Positions 42,274 through 52,125 of a stretch of 64,000 nucleotides of DNA are shown one piece after another. The notes below the pieces were generated by a model. The model searched no databases. It had not been told where the DNA came from and saw only the letters and a list, made by a program, of their open reading frames with translations. The stretch is from JAAURB01 sp049647265 (GTDB lineage Bacteria; Cyanobacteriota; Cyanobacteriia; Cyanobacteriales; Microcoleaceae). The translations under genes were made by a program, and so were the position numbers. The stretch covers positions 1 through 64,000 of the forward strand of contig JBARXJ010000065.1 of NCBI GenBank assembly GCA_049647265.1. The letters run 5' to 3'. Positions within the stretch are counted from its first letter, which is position 1; each line of letters begins with the position of its first letter.

Positions 42274-44181
42274 ATGTGTGGAATTGCTGGTGTTGCTGCC
42301 TTAAATGGTTCTTCTCCTCCCAGCCTTGAACAACTCAAAGTGATGTGCGATACCATCTATCATCGAGGGCCAGACCAAGATGGAATGCACGTTCAAGATG
42401 GCGTAGCATTGGGAATGCGTCGTCTGTCAATTATTGATTTGAGTGGAGGAAGACAGCCGATTTTTAACCAAGACCGCACGATTTTAACGGTCTTTAATGG
42501 AGAAATATACAACTTCCGAGAATTAAGACGAGATCTAGAAGCAAAAGGATATAAATTTGCCACAAAAACAGATACTGAAGTTATTGTTTATGCTTACGAA
42601 GAATATGGGGCAGATTTTCCCAAATATTTAAATGGAATGTTTGCGATCGCGCTTCATGATACCGTCAAGCAAAAACTGTTTTTAGTTCGGGATCATTTAG
42701 GCATTAAACCCCTGTATTATTCCTATGATTCTAAATATCTGGTTTGGGGTTCAGAAATTAAAGTTCTCCTCGCCAGTGGTTTAGTCGAACGAACTTTAGA
42801 TTTAGATGCATTAGGAGAATATTTCGCCTGGGAATATGTTCCCGGTAAAGCCACTCTATTTAAAGAAATTCGCAAACTTGAAGCCGGGGAAATGTTGGAA
42901 ATCGATCTTCAACGTCCTCAATGTGAACCTCGGCCATTTTGGGATGTTCCCACCACCCCAGAAGTGATGTTATCCGCGAGTGAATGGGCTGAGCGGGTTG
43001 AAGCCCAAATTAAAAAGTCAGTCGAAATGCAACTGGTGAGTGATGTACCGTTGGGGGCATTTCTCTCGGGTGGAGTAGACTCATCCTTAATTGCCGCCTA
43101 TATGGGACGGGCAAAAACGTTTAGTATTGGCTTTGACGATCCCTCCTACAATGAGTTGGACTGGTCGCAAAAAGTCGCGAATCATCTGAATATGGATCAT
43201 ACGACTGAAGTGATCCGGCCCGATGTGGGAGAGTTATTTGATTATCTGATGTATTTCATGGATGATCCCATCGGTGACTTTTCCATTTTCCCCACGTATT
43301 TAGTCTCTAAACTCGCCCGTCAACACGTTACGGTGTCTCTGAGTGGAGATGGGGGTGATGAACTATTTGGGGGCTATGAAACCTATCTGGCTGATGAGAA
43401 GGCAAGGCAATATCAGCGCATTCCGGCTGTATTCCGTAAAGGTTTAATGGAACCGATCATTAAGTCTCTTAAACCCCGTCCAGCTAAAAAAGGACTGGTG
43501 AATAAAGCCAAACGGTTTATTGAAGGCCTCGAACATCCCGCCGATCTGTCCCACGCGCGGTGGCGGATTTTTGCTGGGGATACCATTCGTCAAGAACTGT
43601 TTAGCCCTTCTGCCCAACAACAACTCGTCAGTCCCGCCGCTGCCCATATTTTAGAACTATTTAAACGCGCCGGCGATCGCCAACCCCTCAACCGCAGTAT
43701 GTATGTCGATGTCAAGAGTTATCTCAGTGATAATATCTTAACGAAAGTGGATCGGATGTCGATGGCGGTATCTTTAGAGTCAAGGGTTCCTTTCCTCGAT
43801 CCGGATGTCGTAGAATTGGCGTTTCAAGTTCCCGATCAACTGAAAGTGGCGGACGGGGTTACCAAAGTCTTACTTAAATCTGTTGCCGCCCGTCGTATTC
43901 CGTCTGAATGTATCTATCGACCGAAAGAAGGATTTAGTATCCCGATTAAAAACTGGCTGTGTGACGAATTCCGTCCGTTGATGGAAGATTTACTCAGTAC
44001 TAAAGCAATTCAAGATCAAGGCATTTTCCAACCCCAAACCATTGACCGCTTAAAGCAAGAACATTTAGCAGGCGTGGCTAATCATAGTCATGTTTTATGG
44101 TCAATGATTGTGTTCCAAAGCTGGCATAAAAAGTGGTTTGAAGGAGAAATTACAACTCCTCAACCTCAGCTTATTTCATAG
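42274..44181 (+). CDS. asnB: Asparagine synthetase (glutamine-hydrolysing)-like amidotransferase
   Basis: The 635-residue product starts MCGIAGVAAL, so Cys2 is the N-terminal nucleophile of the class II glutaminase domain (1-190; RGPDQDG, NGEIYNF). The synthetase domain has the PP-loop LSGGVDSSLIA (about 263-273), followed by VSLSGDGGDELFGGYETYL and VDRMSMAVSLESRVPFLDP. It would transfer ammonia from glutamine to an adenylated acid. Placement at the head of a polysaccharide-type operon suggests amidation of a sugar acid or a lipid-linked glycan, as proposed for XrtA/PEP-CTERM amidotransferases, rather than general asparagine supply (inference). A GGAGG site lies 11 bases upstream. Confidence 0.92.
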   Translation: MCGIAGVAALNGSSPPSLEQLKVMCDTIYHRGPDQDGMHVQDGVALGMRRLSIIDLSGGRQPIFNQDRTILTVFNGEIYNFRELRRDLEAKGYKFATKTDTEVIVYAYEEYGADFPKYLNGMFAIALHDTVKQKLFLVRDHLGIKPLYYSYDSKYLVWGSEIKVLLASGLVERTLDLDALGEYFAWEYVPGKATLFKEIRKLEAGEMLEIDLQRPQCEPRPFWDVPTTPEVMLSASEWAERVEAQIKKSVEMQLVSDVPLGAFLSGGVDSSLIAAYMGRAKTFSIGFDDPSYNELDWSQKVANHLNMDHTTEVIRPDVGELFDYLMYFMDDPIGDFSIFPTYLVSKLARQHVTVSLSGDGGDELFGGYETYLADEKARQYQRIPAVFRKGLMEPIIKSLKPRPAKKGLVNKAKRFIEGLEHPADLSHARWRIFAGDTIRQELFSPSAQQQLVSPAAAHILELFKRAGDRQPLNRSMYVDVKSYLSDNILTKVDRMSMAVSLESRVPFLDPDVVELAFQVPDQLKVADGVTKVLLKSVAARRIPSECIYRPKEGFSIPIKNWLCDEFRPLMEDLLSTKAIQDQGIFQPQTIDRLKQEHLAGVANHSHVLWSMIVFQSWHKKWFEGEITTPQPQLIS

Positions 44182-44240
44182 TCAAGCAGAAAGATAAATC
44201 ACTTTCACATCGTCACATTTAGTCATCATATCAACTGATT

Positions 44241-45746
44241 ATGACTCAGATTTCACGAAGTCCATCCACAGCCGCCAACCAAACCTACGATCTGATGATT
44301 GTAGGTGGGGGAATTTACGGCGTTATGCTGTCGCTTGAAGCCGCCCGTCGGGGTTTGCGATCGCTATTAATTGAACGAAACGATTTTGGCGGGGCAACCA
44401 GTCACAATAGCCTAAGGATTGTACATGGCGGTTTTCGTTATCTGCAAAAAGCAGATTTTCATCGGTTTTATGAATCCGTGAATGAACGGCGCTGGTTCCT
44501 TAAAAACTTCCCCGATTTAGTCAAGTCATTACCCTGTTTGATGCCCTTGTATGGCAAAGGATTACGCCGCCCACCGATTCTCAAAACGGCATTAGTGGTT
44601 AATGATATGATGTCGTTTTATCGAAATCAAAAAATTCGTTCCGATGCTTATTTAGATAACGGTAAAATTGTTTCTGCCACCCAAGTTAAACAACTGTTTC
44701 CTCAAGTGGATACAGACGGTTTAAAGGGCGGGGCGGTTTGGCATGATGCCCGGATGCCGGATTCTCAACGGCTATTAATGAGTCTATTACGTTGGGCTTG
44801 TAGTTTAGGGGCAACGGCGTTAAATTATGTCGAAGCCAAGGATATTTTAATTGAGAATAATCGCTTTGTTGGTGTTGTTGCAGAAGATAAATTAAGCGGT
44901 GAAACTTATGAGTATAAAGCTACTAAATTAGTCAATGCAGCCGGCCCCTGGAGTCGAGAATTTGCGGCTCAATTCGATCAAGATTATCCCCATTTATTCC
45001 AAAAATCAATTGCTTGGAATGTCTTATTTGACCGGGAAACTTTATCAGAATATGCTTTAGCGGTTGAACCGAAGAAAGCCGATGCCCAGACCTATTTCTT
45101 ACATCCTTGGAAAGGGCGGTTATTAGCGGGTACAATTCACGGCGTATGGTCAAAAGAAATTGGCAATCGACCTCAACCTAGTCCAGAAGAATTAAGGGAA
45201 TTTATTAAGAATTTAAATCTGGCTATTCCTGGATTAAATGTGAGCGAGAATGATGTATTACGGATTTACTCGGGGTTATTACCAGCCGCTAAAGCAGGAA
45301 GCAATCAATTAGCAGTGCGAGAGGTGATTATTAATCATAAAAAGCCTCTGGGCGCTTATAGTGTTTGTGGGGTTAAATTCACTACTTCTCGCTTAGTAGC
45401 CGAGAAAACAATGAATCAAGTTTTCCCAGATTCTCAGTCAGTTTCTGCAACAGATTCTCCACCCGATGCGGTTAAAATGCCTCGGGGAATTTTTGATTAT
45501 CATTGGTATCCCGATCCGAAAGATAATCGCTGGAAAGCTGAATTAAAACAACTGATTAAAACAGAATCTGTTCATCATTTAGATGATTTAGTTTTACGTC
45601 GTACCAGTTTAGGAGATAATCGGGATCGAGTCATGAAAATAGCACCCGACCTCTGTCAATTATTTGATTGGGATGAAGCAAAATATAAGGAAGAAATGGA
45701 TCGATTGAAAACGTTTTATTTCGAGAAACCTTTAGTTGTCGCTTAA
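44241..45746 (+). CDS. FAD-dependent oxidoreductase, glycerol-3-phosphate dehydrogenase (GlpD)-like
   Basis: The 501-residue product has a dinucleotide-binding motif at the N-terminus (MIVGGGIYGVMLSLEAARRG) and the GlpD-type segment ERNDFGGATSHNSLRIVHGG followed by FRYLQ. A DAO-type FAD domain extends to about 400. The usual GlpD C-terminal domain is shortened and diverged, and the protein ends after DRLKTFYFEKPLVVA. GlpD oxidises glycerol-3-phosphate to dihydroxyacetone phosphate using the quinone pool. Inside a glycan operon it may oxidise a related sugar- or glycerol-phosphate. It lies 59 bp after asnB and 33 bp before the epimerase gene. Confidence 0.85.
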   Translation: MTQISRSPSTAANQTYDLMIVGGGIYGVMLSLEAARRGLRSLLIERNDFGGATSHNSLRIVHGGFRYLQKADFHRFYESVNERRWFLKNFPDLVKSLPCLMPLYGKGLRRPPILKTALVVNDMMSFYRNQKIRSDAYLDNGKIVSATQVKQLFPQVDTDGLKGGAVWHDARMPDSQRLLMSLLRWACSLGATALNYVEAKDILIENNRFVGVVAEDKLSGETYEYKATKLVNAAGPWSREFAAQFDQDYPHLFQKSIAWNVLFDRETLSEYALAVEPKKADAQTYFLHPWKGRLLAGTIHGVWSKEIGNRPQPSPEELREFIKNLNLAIPGLNVSENDVLRIYSGLLPAAKAGSNQLAVREVIINHKKPLGAYSVCGVKFTTSRLVAEKTMNQVFPDSQSVSATDSPPDAVKMPRGIFDYHWYPDPKDNRWKAELKQLIKTESVHHLDDLVLRRTSLGDNRDRVMKIAPDLCQLFDWDEAKYKEEMDRLKTFYFEKPLVVA

Positions 45747-45779
45747 GTTTCGCTTAAAGTTTATTGGGGAGAATACGAG

Positions 45780-46784
45780 ATGAAAGCATTAGTCACGGGC
45801 GCAAATGGATTTACAGGTAGTTATCTAACAAAACATCTATTAGATAAAGGCTATGAAGTGCGAGTATTGGTTAGAAAAGGTTCAGATCATAGTACACTCG
45901 AAGGATTAAAAATAGAATACGCTTTTGCTAATATTGCTGAGGATAAACCGCTAGATGCTTCTGTCATGGAAGGGATTGATGTTGTCTATCATATTGCAGC
46001 ATTATTCCGGGCAGAAAATGTACCAAAGCAACTGTTTTGGGATGTGAATTTAGGCGGCACTCAACGGGTCTTAGAAGCGGCAAAACAAGCCGGAATCAAG
46101 CGTTTTGTTCACTGTAGTACTGTGGGGGTTCAAGGGGAAATTAAGAACCCTCCGGCTAAAGAAGAAGATCCCTATTCTCCCGGAGATTACTATCAAGAAT
46201 CTAAGCGAGATGGAGAAATATTTGCTTTGAATTTTTTCAAGGAAAACAATATGGACGGGACAGTCGTTCGTCCGGTCGGCATTTACGGCCCTGGAGATAC
46301 CCGTTTTCTCAAGTTATTTAAGTATGTGAATAAAGGCAACTTTAAGATGATTGGCAGTGGAAATGTACTGTATCATCTGACTCATGTCGAAGATTTGGTG
46401 GCGGGAATTGCCTTAGCGGGTGAAAAAGATGAGGGGATTGGTGAGATTTTTACCATTGGCGGAGAAGGTACTGTTGATGGAAAAGGCTTTTTAACTTTAA
46501 ATGAATTAGTGGAGAAAATTGCCACTATTTTAAATAAACCTATCTCTAAAATTCGGATTCCGGTTTGGCCAGTTTGGTGGGCGGGTTTACTCTGTGAAAT
46601 TATCTGTCAACCGTTTAATATTTCTCCTCCAATTTATCGCCGTCGGGTAGATTTCTTCCTAAAAGACCGGGCGTTTGATATTTCTAAAGCGAAGAAATTA
46701 TTAGGATATCAGCCTAAAGTTTCGGTGGATGAAGGTTTACGGCAAACGGCTGCCTGGTATAAACAAGAAGGTTTCCTCAGCTAA
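45780..46784 (+). CDS. NAD-dependent epimerase/dehydratase (extended SDR)
   Basis: The 334-residue protein is an extended short-chain dehydrogenase. It has the NAD motif VTGANGFTGSYLTKHLLDKG, the active-site SerThr region VHCSTVGVQGE and YxxxK as YQESK (about 138-142). Later segments VRPVGIYGPGDTRFLKLF and HVEDLVAGIALA are typical of nucleotide-sugar epimerases and dihydroflavonol/steroid-type reductases. It probably modifies an NDP-sugar or a lipid-linked intermediate. The catalytic residues are intact. A GGGGAG ribosome-binding site precedes the ATG, and the next gene starts 129 bp downstream after a palindromic repeat. Confidence 0.88.
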   Translation: MKALVTGANGFTGSYLTKHLLDKGYEVRVLVRKGSDHSTLEGLKIEYAFANIAEDKPLDASVMEGIDVVYHIAALFRAENVPKQLFWDVNLGGTQRVLEAAKQAGIKRFVHCSTVGVQGEIKNPPAKEEDPYSPGDYYQESKRDGEIFALNFFKENNMDGTVVRPVGIYGPGDTRFLKLFKYVNKGNFKMIGSGNVLYHLTHVEDLVAGIALAGEKDEGIGEIFTIGGEGTVDGKGFLTLNELVEKIATILNKPISKIRIPVWPVWWAGLLCEIICQPFNISPPIYRRRVDFFLKDRAFDISKAKKLLGYQPKVSVDEGLRQTAAWYKQEGFLS

Positions 46785-46808
46785 CTGAGTTTTTATTCCT
46801 TTAAATAG

Positions 46809-46880
46809 GCGGTGCGTCAAGTGACTACAATATCTGTCGGACGCTTAAAATAGGTGGTGCGTCAAGTGACGCACCCTACA
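46809..46880. repeat. GGTGCGTC-type palindromic repeat (copy 2, with degenerate neighbour)
   Basis: A perfect 9-bp stem, GGTGCGTCA-AG-TGACGCACC (46856-46875), ends in CTACA. A second degenerate copy (GGTGCGTCAAGTGAC, then TGTCGGACGC) lies just before it from about 46810. The element fills the 129-bp gap within the glycan operon. Confidence 0.75.
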
Positions 46881-46913
46881 GATTGATGATTGATAATTTA
46901 ATAATAAACAGTT

Positions 46914-47687
46914 ATGGTACAATCAGACGAACGTCAAAAAATTGCGAAAGTTTCTTTATCCGAACAACTTAATCAGTCTGAATCTTCTTTATTAAAGCGC
47001 TATCAAATGAAGGCGTTAGGAGACGATAGCTTCAGTCATTTATTACATTATGAACTGTCTACGTTTCTGTTTGGAGATCTTTACGGCACATTAGGATATT
47101 TATTCCGGAAAATGTCCTATAAAGGTCTATTTAAACAAGTCGGCGGCGGGGCGATTTTTGGGAAGGGAATTGTTTTACGACATCCCCGTAAAATCACATT
47201 AGGAAATCAGGTTGCCATTGATGATTATGTAATGTTAGATGCCAGTGGTGCAGCCGAAGAAGGGATTACAATAGGGGATAATGTAATTATCTCGAGAAAT
47301 TGTGTGATTCAAGGTAAAATCGGGGGCATTTCAATTGGTAATAAAACGGATATTGGATGCAATACCATTCTATCTGCGAGTGGTGGAATGTCGATTGGAA
47401 ATTCTGTCTTAATTGCCGGGAATTGTTATCTGGGTGGCGGACGTTATTATACAGATAAAGTTGATATTCCGATTATGGAACAAGGGGTTTATACCAGAGG
47501 ACGTTTAACCATTGGGGATGATGTTTGGTTAGGTGCGGGTGCAGTTGTTTTAGATGGCGTAAACATCGGAAAAGGATGCATTATTGGGGCGGGTGCAGTG
47601 GTAACAAAAGATTTACCTGACTATTCAATTGCGGCTGGAGTTCCGGCAAAAGTGATTAAATCTAGAATAGAAAATACACCGAATTAA
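46914..47687 (+). CDS. Left-handed beta-helix (hexapeptide-repeat) acyltransferase
   Basis: The 257-residue protein has an N-terminal helical region of about 90 residues and then hexapeptide repeats forming a left-handed beta-helix (about 78-245): ISIGNKTDIGCNTI, MSIGNSVLIAGNCYLGGG, LTIGDDVWLGAGAVVLDGV and CIIGAGAVVTKDLPDYSIAA. The family (serine/GlmU/maltose O-acetyltransferase-like) transfers acetyl or succinyl groups to sugars. It ends with the typical GVPAKVIK. Probable role: O-acylation of the glycan or glycolipid made by this locus. The hydrolase gene follows 15 bp downstream. Confidence 0.88.
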   Translation: MVQSDERQKIAKVSLSEQLNQSESSLLKRYQMKALGDDSFSHLLHYELSTFLFGDLYGTLGYLFRKMSYKGLFKQVGGGAIFGKGIVLRHPRKITLGNQVAIDDYVMLDASGAAEEGITIGDNVIISRNCVIQGKIGGISIGNKTDIGCNTILSASGGMSIGNSVLIAGNCYLGGGRYYTDKVDIPIMEQGVYTRGRLTIGDDVWLGAGAVVLDGVNIGKGCIIGAGAVVTKDLPDYSIAAGVPAKVIKSRIENTPN

Positions 47688-47702
47688 GTAGGAATAACAG
47701 GA

Positions 47703-48689
47703 ATGAATAAAGATCGGATTTATCAGCTTTTAGGAGAGAATCATTCTAAGCTCAAAGGATTATTTAAGCTAGCACGATCTCGGTATCATCAATTGAAGTT
47801 TAGTGAAATAAAACAAGGAATTAATTTTATTAAGAATAAGCCGAATAAAACGGTAACTTTTTCAGCGGGGGATTTAAAATTAAAAGGGGATTTATATTTA
47901 ACTAATTCTCCGGCTGAAGTGCCGACTATTTTATTGTTACATGGTTCTTCAATTTGGGGACGGAAATTACCGTTTATTCCTGCGGTTGCAACAGAGTTTC
48001 AGCAACTCAATTATAATGTATTTGCGATTGATATCCGGTCTCATGGAGAGTCAGAAAAGCCTCAAAATTATACTGCTGAAGCGTTTGATTTTGCCCAAGA
48101 TATTACGGCGGCTTTTGATTATTTAGAAACAGAATTTCCTCAAAGCAATCAACCGTTTTATGTAGTCGGTCATTCGTTTGGGGCAGGAGTCGCGACGGCT
48201 GCACTCTTTAAAGAACCTCGAATTGATAAAGTGGTATTATTTGCTCCCCCTCGACGACTAAAAGAACGATTTTTAAATCCAGAATCAAAAGAAAAGCAAA
48301 AGTTACTCTTACGCTGGCAAATTGATATGCAATTGGATAAACCTTTAACTTATGATTACTGGCATCCAGTGATGGCGGCGTTGGATTTAGAAACCTATAT
48401 AGACCAATTAGAAAAACCCGGACATCCGCCTATTTTTCTGATTGATGCTCAACAGGAACCCGAGGAAGATTTAGCCTTTTTTAAACAGATGTATGAATGG
48501 ATCTCTCAGCCTGTTGATTATTGGACAATTCCTGATACTGGGCATTATTTAGATACCGGATTTTTGGTCACACGAGGTGCTTATCACCCACCTACAGTTA
48601 AGACTTTTGTGAATAAAATCGATCAGTGGTTGAAACAAAGCGACTCTGAGTTAGTTCAATCTCAATCTTTAACCAATAACAGTATTTAA
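47703..48689 (+). CDS. Alpha/beta hydrolase
   Basis: The 328-residue protein is an alpha/beta hydrolase. The oxyanion-hole region reads LLLHGSSIWGRK and the nucleophile elbow GHSFGAGVA places Ser at about 157. The acid is probably the Asp in IFLIDAQQEPEED and the His is in DTGHYLDTG (about 279-286). There is no signal peptide, so it is probably cytoplasmic. It could act as an esterase or acyltransferase on an intermediate of the operon. It is 15 bp from the previous gene and 27 bp from the next. Confidence 0.87.
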   Translation: MNKDRIYQLLGENHSKLKGLFKLARSRYHQLKFSEIKQGINFIKNKPNKTVTFSAGDLKLKGDLYLTNSPAEVPTILLLHGSSIWGRKLPFIPAVATEFQQLNYNVFAIDIRSHGESEKPQNYTAEAFDFAQDITAAFDYLETEFPQSNQPFYVVGHSFGAGVATAALFKEPRIDKVVLFAPPRRLKERFLNPESKEKQKLLLRWQIDMQLDKPLTYDYWHPVMAALDLETYIDQLEKPGHPPIFLIDAQQEPEEDLAFFKQMYEWISQPVDYWTIPDTGHYLDTGFLVTRGAYHPPTVKTFVNKIDQWLKQSDSELVQSQSLTNNSI

Positions 48690-48716
48690 CCTGAAAAACT
48701 CAATAAACTTTTTAAA

Positions 48717-50111
48717 ATGAATAGCACAAACTCAAAACCCGATTTACTGAGTTTAACTTCTTTCTGCAAAGGATTAGCCATTATTGCGGTTGTCTTAGTA
48801 CATTGGAAAGGCGGTTGGTTCGGTTGGCAAGGGGTTCATGTCTTTATAATTTTGAGTGGTTTAGGTTTAGGCTACTCCTGTTTTAAACGTCCTCAAACCC
48901 CAGAATGGAAGAGTTGGTTTCGGCGACGACTGCGACGGATTTTACCGGTTTATTGGTTGGCGGTGTGGATCTCAACCATTGTTCTATTACTCTTTGATCT
49001 TCACTCAGTTAAGCATACTTTAGTCCGTAAGGTTTTAGACACTTTTCTACTGACAAATGCATTTGAAGAATTTCGGGGTGGGGCAACGGGGGCGTTTTGG
49101 TTTGTGCCATTTATTATTGGGGCTTATTTATTATTTCCGCTGCTGTATTACTGGCTGAAAAAATATCCCACCTGGCGAGGAAGTCTCAGTTTAATGTTAG
49201 GTATTCTCGCCTTAGAATTCACTTATCGTGCCATTGCAATTTATACCCTAGACGGACAACCCATCGCCCACGATACCCCTTTTGTCAGCATCATTCCCAA
49301 TTCGGTTTCTGCCCTCAACCAACAACCGGACTGGCTGTATGGCCTGTTTCAACGTCGCGCCCCTTTTGGCTTTATCCCCGCCCGTATGGCAGAATTTACC
49401 CTGGGAGTGTTGGCTGGCTGTACCTACGCTCGACATCCTCAACCGACTGAGCGTATCGTATTAAATCGATATACTGGCTTATTGGGTCTTGTGGTTTGGT
49501 TCTGCGGACAAGGACTACTCTATGTCGGTTTATGGGGCTGGGTTTTCTCAGATTTTGCGATCGCATTCGGGTTAATATTATGGATGATTAATTTAGCCGT
49601 TTGGGTACAGCAACACCATCTACGACTGTTTCAAATGCTTTCAAATATTGGCATTTGGTCTTATTATATTTATTTAATTCATCATCCCTTTACCCGGCTT
49701 GGACCCCAACTGGTGAACCAATTTTCCTTATCCTCTTGGGGCTGGGCAAGTGATATACTGCTGACTGGGACAATCTTTGTTCTGATGATGTTAATTGTAT
49801 CGGTTTTCAGTTGGCTACTGATGCAGTTTGACGAGTCCCGATGGCCGGAATGGATAATGAATCAATTGTTTAACAGAGTGGAGAATGTTTATATTCAACT
49901 GTCGTTTACCCAAACTCAACTGCAATCTGATTCAAGGTTAAAGCGATCTCCGATTTTAGTTGCAATTCTGCTGAGTTTTCTCATCCCTAAAATTCTCTTG
50001 CAACAAGGTATTCGGGGAAACAATGCTGCGGCTAAGTCTGAAAAAACCCTGTTATTGTCCAAAGCCCAACCGAATAAACCCTTGTCTAACCGTTCTTCTG
50101 ATTCGACGTAA
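48717..50111 (+). CDS. Acyltransferase 3 (OafA/YrhL-type) membrane O-acyltransferase
   Basis: The 464-residue protein has about ten membrane helices. It starts with the family pattern LLSLTSFCKGLAIIAVVLVH, in which the His before Trp is the conserved catalytic histidine, and continues FIILSGLGLGYS and RRRLRRILPVYWLAVW. These enzymes move acyl groups across or at the membrane onto O-antigen, exopolysaccharide or peptidoglycan. Together with the hexapeptide acyltransferase it indicates acylation of the product of this locus. It lies between the hydrolase (27 bp) and the glycoside-hydrolase-like lipoprotein (18 bp). Confidence 0.9.
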   Translation: MNSTNSKPDLLSLTSFCKGLAIIAVVLVHWKGGWFGWQGVHVFIILSGLGLGYSCFKRPQTPEWKSWFRRRLRRILPVYWLAVWISTIVLLLFDLHSVKHTLVRKVLDTFLLTNAFEEFRGGATGAFWFVPFIIGAYLLFPLLYYWLKKYPTWRGSLSLMLGILALEFTYRAIAIYTLDGQPIAHDTPFVSIIPNSVSALNQQPDWLYGLFQRRAPFGFIPARMAEFTLGVLAGCTYARHPQPTERIVLNRYTGLLGLVVWFCGQGLLYVGLWGWVFSDFAIAFGLILWMINLAVWVQQHHLRLFQMLSNIGIWSYYIYLIHHPFTRLGPQLVNQFSLSSWGWASDILLTGTIFVLMMLIVSVFSWLLMQFDESRWPEWIMNQLFNRVENVYIQLSFTQTQLQSDSRLKRSPILVAILLSFLIPKILLQQGIRGNNAAAKSEKTLLLSKAQPNKPLSNRSSDST

Positions 50112-50129
50112 TATACACAGATAATTATA

Positions 50130-52019
50130 GTGATTTCCAGGTCTATTTCTACTCAATCTACAATACTGTTGGCGATGGCGACAGCGGTTTCTAGTTTAAT
50201 CTTTAGCTGTGGCAGAATAACAGTCGATACCCCGGAAGACACTCCTCCTGTAGAAGAGAGTAATTTGGCCCCTGTCGTCCGGGCGGGTTCTGATATTACG
50301 ATTGAACCCGATACAATAAATTTAGATGGAACCGTTACAGACGACGCTAAACCTGGAACTTTAACCATAACCTGGTCACAAGTGAGTGGGCCGCAGGATG
50401 CCGATCTCGAAAATGAGAATGCAGTCAATACAGAAGCAGAATTTGTCATTCCTGGGGTTTATGTTCTGCGTTTGACAGCAACGGATGGAGAATTTACCAG
50501 TAGTGATGAGGTTAAAATTACGGTCGATCTTGATAGTAAAGCCGAAGTCGAAACCTATGAGATGTTTGAAGCCAGTATTCAACATAGCGGCAATTATCAA
50601 AATCCTTACACAGAAGTCGAAGCCACTGCGACTGTTCAAAGTCCAGATCGCCAAATTATGCGAATTCCTCTATTTTGGGATGGGGGTAAGCGTTGGAAGT
50701 TTCGCTATTCTCCGGGTAAAGAAGGGACTTGGAATTGGTCTGTTAAGTCTAACGATCCTGGACTCGACAAAGCAGAAGGGGATTTTCGGGTCTTTGCTTC
50801 TGAGAGAAAAGGGGGTGTTAGAGTGCGATCGCAATTTCCCCATCATTTTGAATATGAGAATGGTACACCCTATTGGTTGATGGGCGATACGTTATGGAAT
50901 GCGTTTAATACCAATACCAGTGAGAATTTAACTCGATCCGCTGTGGAACAATATATTGATGTTCGCGCCGATCAAGGGTTTAATTATATTCATAGTAATT
51001 TAATTACTATTCCCCGTAATGAAGGCGGAAACGCATTTGAAGATTTTGCAGCCGAAACCCTCAACCCGGCTTTCTGGCAAGAAGTTGATACGCGCTTAGA
51101 ATATATCAATCAAAACGGCATCACCGCGATGTTGATGTTAGCCTGGGCTGAAGATGATCGGGTGGGAGACTGGGCCGGTTTTGCCAACGATGAAGCCCGA
51201 TTACGCTATGCTCGTTATATTGTTGGTCGTTACAGTGCCTATAATGTGGCGTTTAATGTGGCGGGGGAATGGAACGAATATGGTTCCAAACAAATGTATC
51301 AAAAAATAGCCGAAGAAATTGTACGTCACGATCCCCATAACCGCCTCATTGCAATTCATCCTGGGGAAGCGAGTTATACCGTTGAAGAATTTGCTACAGA
51401 AGATTGGATGGCGTTTGGAGATTATCAACAGAATTATCGTAAACTGCATCAACGTATTATAGACGCGCGAGATCATGATAAACCTGTTGTTAATTCTGAA
51501 TATGCTTATTATCTGCGCGATATCGATAGTGATGGTAAAGTTGATAAACCCAATAGTCGGACATTAGAAGAAATTCGCTACGCCACCTGGGATATTGCCA
51601 TGGCAGGGGGATATTTTGTGACCGGTTGGGGAAATACCTATTTTGGCGGCAGTGGTGATCCTGGCACATTTGATGTCAATGCGCCTCAGAATGACGACTG
51701 GGAAGCAGAAGTTCAACACGTTGCTAAGTTGTTTAATGATTTAGAATGGTGGAAACTCAAACCCGAAGATCAGTTACTCGAAGGTTCAGGGGATTATTAT
51801 TTACTCGCAGAAGCTGGTCAACAATATGTTGCTTATATTCGTAATACCACAAAACCGTTATTATTAGATTTAGGAGATACGGCGAAAGTGACTTATCAAG
51901 TTCGACTGTATAATCCTCGCAGTGGCGGTTATCGAGAATTATCTGAGGTTCAACAGGAGAATACTTTTACTTTAGCCCCTCCAGATCGACAGGATTGGGT
52001 ATTTGTGATTACTCGTTAA
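50130..52019 (+). CDS. DUF5060/DUF4038 putative glycoside hydrolase lipoprotein with PKD-like domain
   Basis: The 629-residue product begins at a GTG (a later ATG at 50175 is possible) with a lipoprotein-like signal ending LIFSC. A PKD/REJ-like beta domain (about 48-132; ITWSQVSGPQDADLENEN) and a DUF5060 beta domain (about 137-225; KRWKFRYSPGKEGTWNWSV) come next. A DUF4038-type barrel (about 235-560) follows, with GTPYWLMGDTLWNAF, FNVAGEWNEYGS and VVNSEYAYYLRD; the Glu residues after strands 4 and 7 are candidate catalytic acids. Relatives include GH140-type enzymes. It may trim or remodel the polysaccharide made by the locus outside the cell. Confidence 0.86.
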   Translation: MISRSISTQSTILLAMATAVSSLIFSCGRITVDTPEDTPPVEESNLAPVVRAGSDITIEPDTINLDGTVTDDAKPGTLTITWSQVSGPQDADLENENAVNTEAEFVIPGVYVLRLTATDGEFTSSDEVKITVDLDSKAEVETYEMFEASIQHSGNYQNPYTEVEATATVQSPDRQIMRIPLFWDGGKRWKFRYSPGKEGTWNWSVKSNDPGLDKAEGDFRVFASERKGGVRVRSQFPHHFEYENGTPYWLMGDTLWNAFNTNTSENLTRSAVEQYIDVRADQGFNYIHSNLITIPRNEGGNAFEDFAAETLNPAFWQEVDTRLEYINQNGITAMLMLAWAEDDRVGDWAGFANDEARLRYARYIVGRYSAYNVAFNVAGEWNEYGSKQMYQKIAEEIVRHDPHNRLIAIHPGEASYTVEEFATEDWMAFGDYQQNYRKLHQRIIDARDHDKPVVNSEYAYYLRDIDSDGKVDKPNSRTLEEIRYATWDIAMAGGYFVTGWGNTYFGGSGDPGTFDVNAPQNDDWEAEVQHVAKLFNDLEWWKLKPEDQLLEGSGDYYLLAEAGQQYVAYIRNTTKPLLLDLGDTAKVTYQVRLYNPRSGGYRELSEVQQENTFTLAPPDRQDWVFVITR

Positions 52020-52125
52020 TCATAAACTTCTGTTTTTTCACAAGACTCAACAAGCTATAACCCTGATGCAGACTGTATTCTAGCTTTATATTTACCCTTT
52101 TATATCACATTTAAAATGATACATT

